Shown: piece after piece, positions 62,936 to 64,000 of the stretch
Position numbering within the stretch: position 1 is the stretch's first letter
Layout: the number at the start of each line of letters is the position of its first letter
Source: Sphagnum compactum
Taxonomy: Eukaryota > Bryophyta > Sphagnopsida > Sphagnales
Assembly (NCBI GenBank): GCA_965153455.1
Contig: OZ234495.1
Coordinates: 18,472,875 to 18,536,874 of the forward strand
Length of the DNA stretch: 64,000 nucleotides
Reading direction: 5' to 3'
The notes under the pieces: model-generated
The model's database searches: none
What the model was told of the DNA's origin: nothing
What the model saw: only the letters and a program-made list of their open reading frames with translations
Translations under genes and position numbers: made by a program

Positions 62936-63500
62936 CTCTCTCGCCTTACGCCGGTCTTCCTCAAGAGCGTGAGTGGTGACGGATCGGGCATGAGCTAGCG
63001 GCGAAGGACTAAAGATTGCTGCGAACTGCTGCTGCGGCAGACGACGAGGAGCTCGCGGCCGCCCCCGCCGCCGCCGCTGCAGTAGCCATGGCCACAGAGC
63101 TCGCTCGTCTTCTCCGATTGACATCCCCAAACGAGGGGCCAACCAGGTTGGGACGTGGAGTAAAGGCCAGCCATGAGGAGTTTCTAGGGTTTGGCTTTGC
63201 CACAATTTGGTGGCAGCAACAACTAGTGGGCTTGTGCTTCTGCAGCTATTGTTGTTGTTGTTGGTGGTGATCTTGTTGTTGAGGGGCAAAGTTCCTACAC
63301 CTCTACTACCAACAACCCTAATCTCCCAAGCCCTCATGCTTGCAATTGCAAACACACGAGCTTTTCTTCCTACTTTACACATGCTTTTTTGCGTACCAGA
63401 GGGTGAGCCAAAAAGTTCCCCCCCTACCACCCCCACCCAGCAGCCACTTTACCCTTTTCAAGCAACCCACCACCACCAGGTAGGGTTTAGGGTTTAGCCA
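62936..63500 (-). promoter_or_regulatory. 5' leader and promoter region of CTP synthase, with triplet repeats
   Basis: On the minus strand the leader contains a run of gcggcggcggcgggggcggc type sequence at about 63,055-63,080, and gct/gcc-rich triplets near 63,015-63,050. A caacaacaacaa-like stretch lies at 63,245-63,285. The frame of CTP synthase remains open upstream from the ATG at 62,935 to about 63,436, but homologues start at MKYV. No clear TATA box was found. Confidence 0.4.
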
Positions 63501-64000
63501 GTCCTTGATGAATGCATCGATGAATGTAGTAGCATCTTAACATCCACAACTTCATAGAGAGCTTTTCTTTTCTTGGATTGTTGTTAACATTTACTTCAGG
63601 GAGAGGGATGAGGATTTGCAGATTTTGTAGATTTTTTTGAATTTGTTATTAGAGTAGGGTAGAACGGTTGATGAGTGAACACTTAAGCATTCAGGGCAGG
63701 CCGAATCCAAGGGGAGGGCTTTGTCGTTTCTAGTGTCCCAAATGAAATTTCAATTCCTCCTCTTGACACATCTGATGCACTAAAAATTGTCAAAAATGGA
63801 TTAGAAATGAGAAAGTTATAACCCACCCAAAGTAGACAGAATAAAAAACTTCCCCAAAAAAATAATCACGGAACATTACAAAGCCGAATCCCAAACACCC
63901 AAAAAGTTCTTTTTACGTTGCTTTGCTGCTATTAGAATTCAAACATGATTTGTACAACTGAAGGTGGCATTCCTATAGCACTTTAAATTGTGTAAAATCA
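63501..64000. other. Upstream DNA, nothing recognised
   Basis: No gene, repeat or RNA was seen in the last 500 bases. Confidence 0.4.

Noticed and set aside
62762-63436. Annotating CTP synthase with the long N-terminal extension
   Set aside because: Homologues start at MKYV and the upstream part looks like a triplet-rich leader; kept only as a finding.

Overview
The window is nuclear DNA from a land plant. Protein-coding genes are split by many short exons with GT-AG introns, and the proteins are plant-specific or plant-like: HEN1 with the full plant domain order, a BPG2-type chloroplast GTPase, a 22-exon CTP synthase and a DUF674 protein. AAACCCTAA-type telo-box motifs occur in leaders and introns. 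Intergenic DNA is AT-rich and full of decayed transposons and degenerate tandem repeats. A fragment of a class I cyclic-nucleotide phosphodiesterase and Penelope-like reverse transcriptase remnants would fit a lineage with motile sperm (bryophyte, lycophyte, fern or early seed plant) better than a flowering plant. I cannot name the species, and this placement is an inference.

Layout. 1-380: last exon(s) of a short-chain dehydrogenase/reductase, plus strand. 381-5600: AT-rich DNA with a Ty3/gypsy gag scrap near 1.9 kb. 5.6-9.45 kb: two arms of an imperfect inverted repeat around a ~1.9 kb spacer. 9.4-14.9 kb: a tandem duplication of a minus-strand DUF674 gene. The right copy (12,889-14,341) is open; the left copy (about 9.38-11.11 kb) is broken by frameshifts, stops and loss of the start. 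15.2-23 kb: a strand-skewed G/T-rich stretch, a dead PIF/Harbinger transposase with a converging partner ORF, and two degenerate tandem arrays. 24.2-30.1 kb: complete HEN1, minus strand, nine exons. 31.4-35.6 kb: a Ty1/copia element with LTRs, PBS and PPT, lacking gag and protease, inserted into an array of ~114-bp repeats. 35,725-35,798: tRNA-Ile(UAU). 35.8-36.2 kb: a cluster of telo-boxes. 36.55-39.25 kb: BPG2, plus strand, three exons. 39.3-49.2 kb: AT-rich DNA in which I recognise no gene. 49.2-50.75 kb: a phosphodiesterase fragment followed by a FRIGIDA-like fragment on the same strand, both broken. 54.26-62.94 kb: complete CTP synthase, minus strand, with Penelope-like reverse transcriptase remnants in two neighbouring introns.

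The three large intact genes are unrelated housekeeping or regulatory functions: small-RNA 3'-end methylation, chloroplast ribosome biogenesis and CTP synthesis. They do not form a pathway or cluster. The noteworthy material is the accessory DNA: the Penelope-like remnants in introns, the PDE/FRIGIDA-like mosaic, the inverted repeat next to the DUF674 duplication, and the nested copia insertion. I found no CRISPR array, no rRNA and no clearly new coding system.
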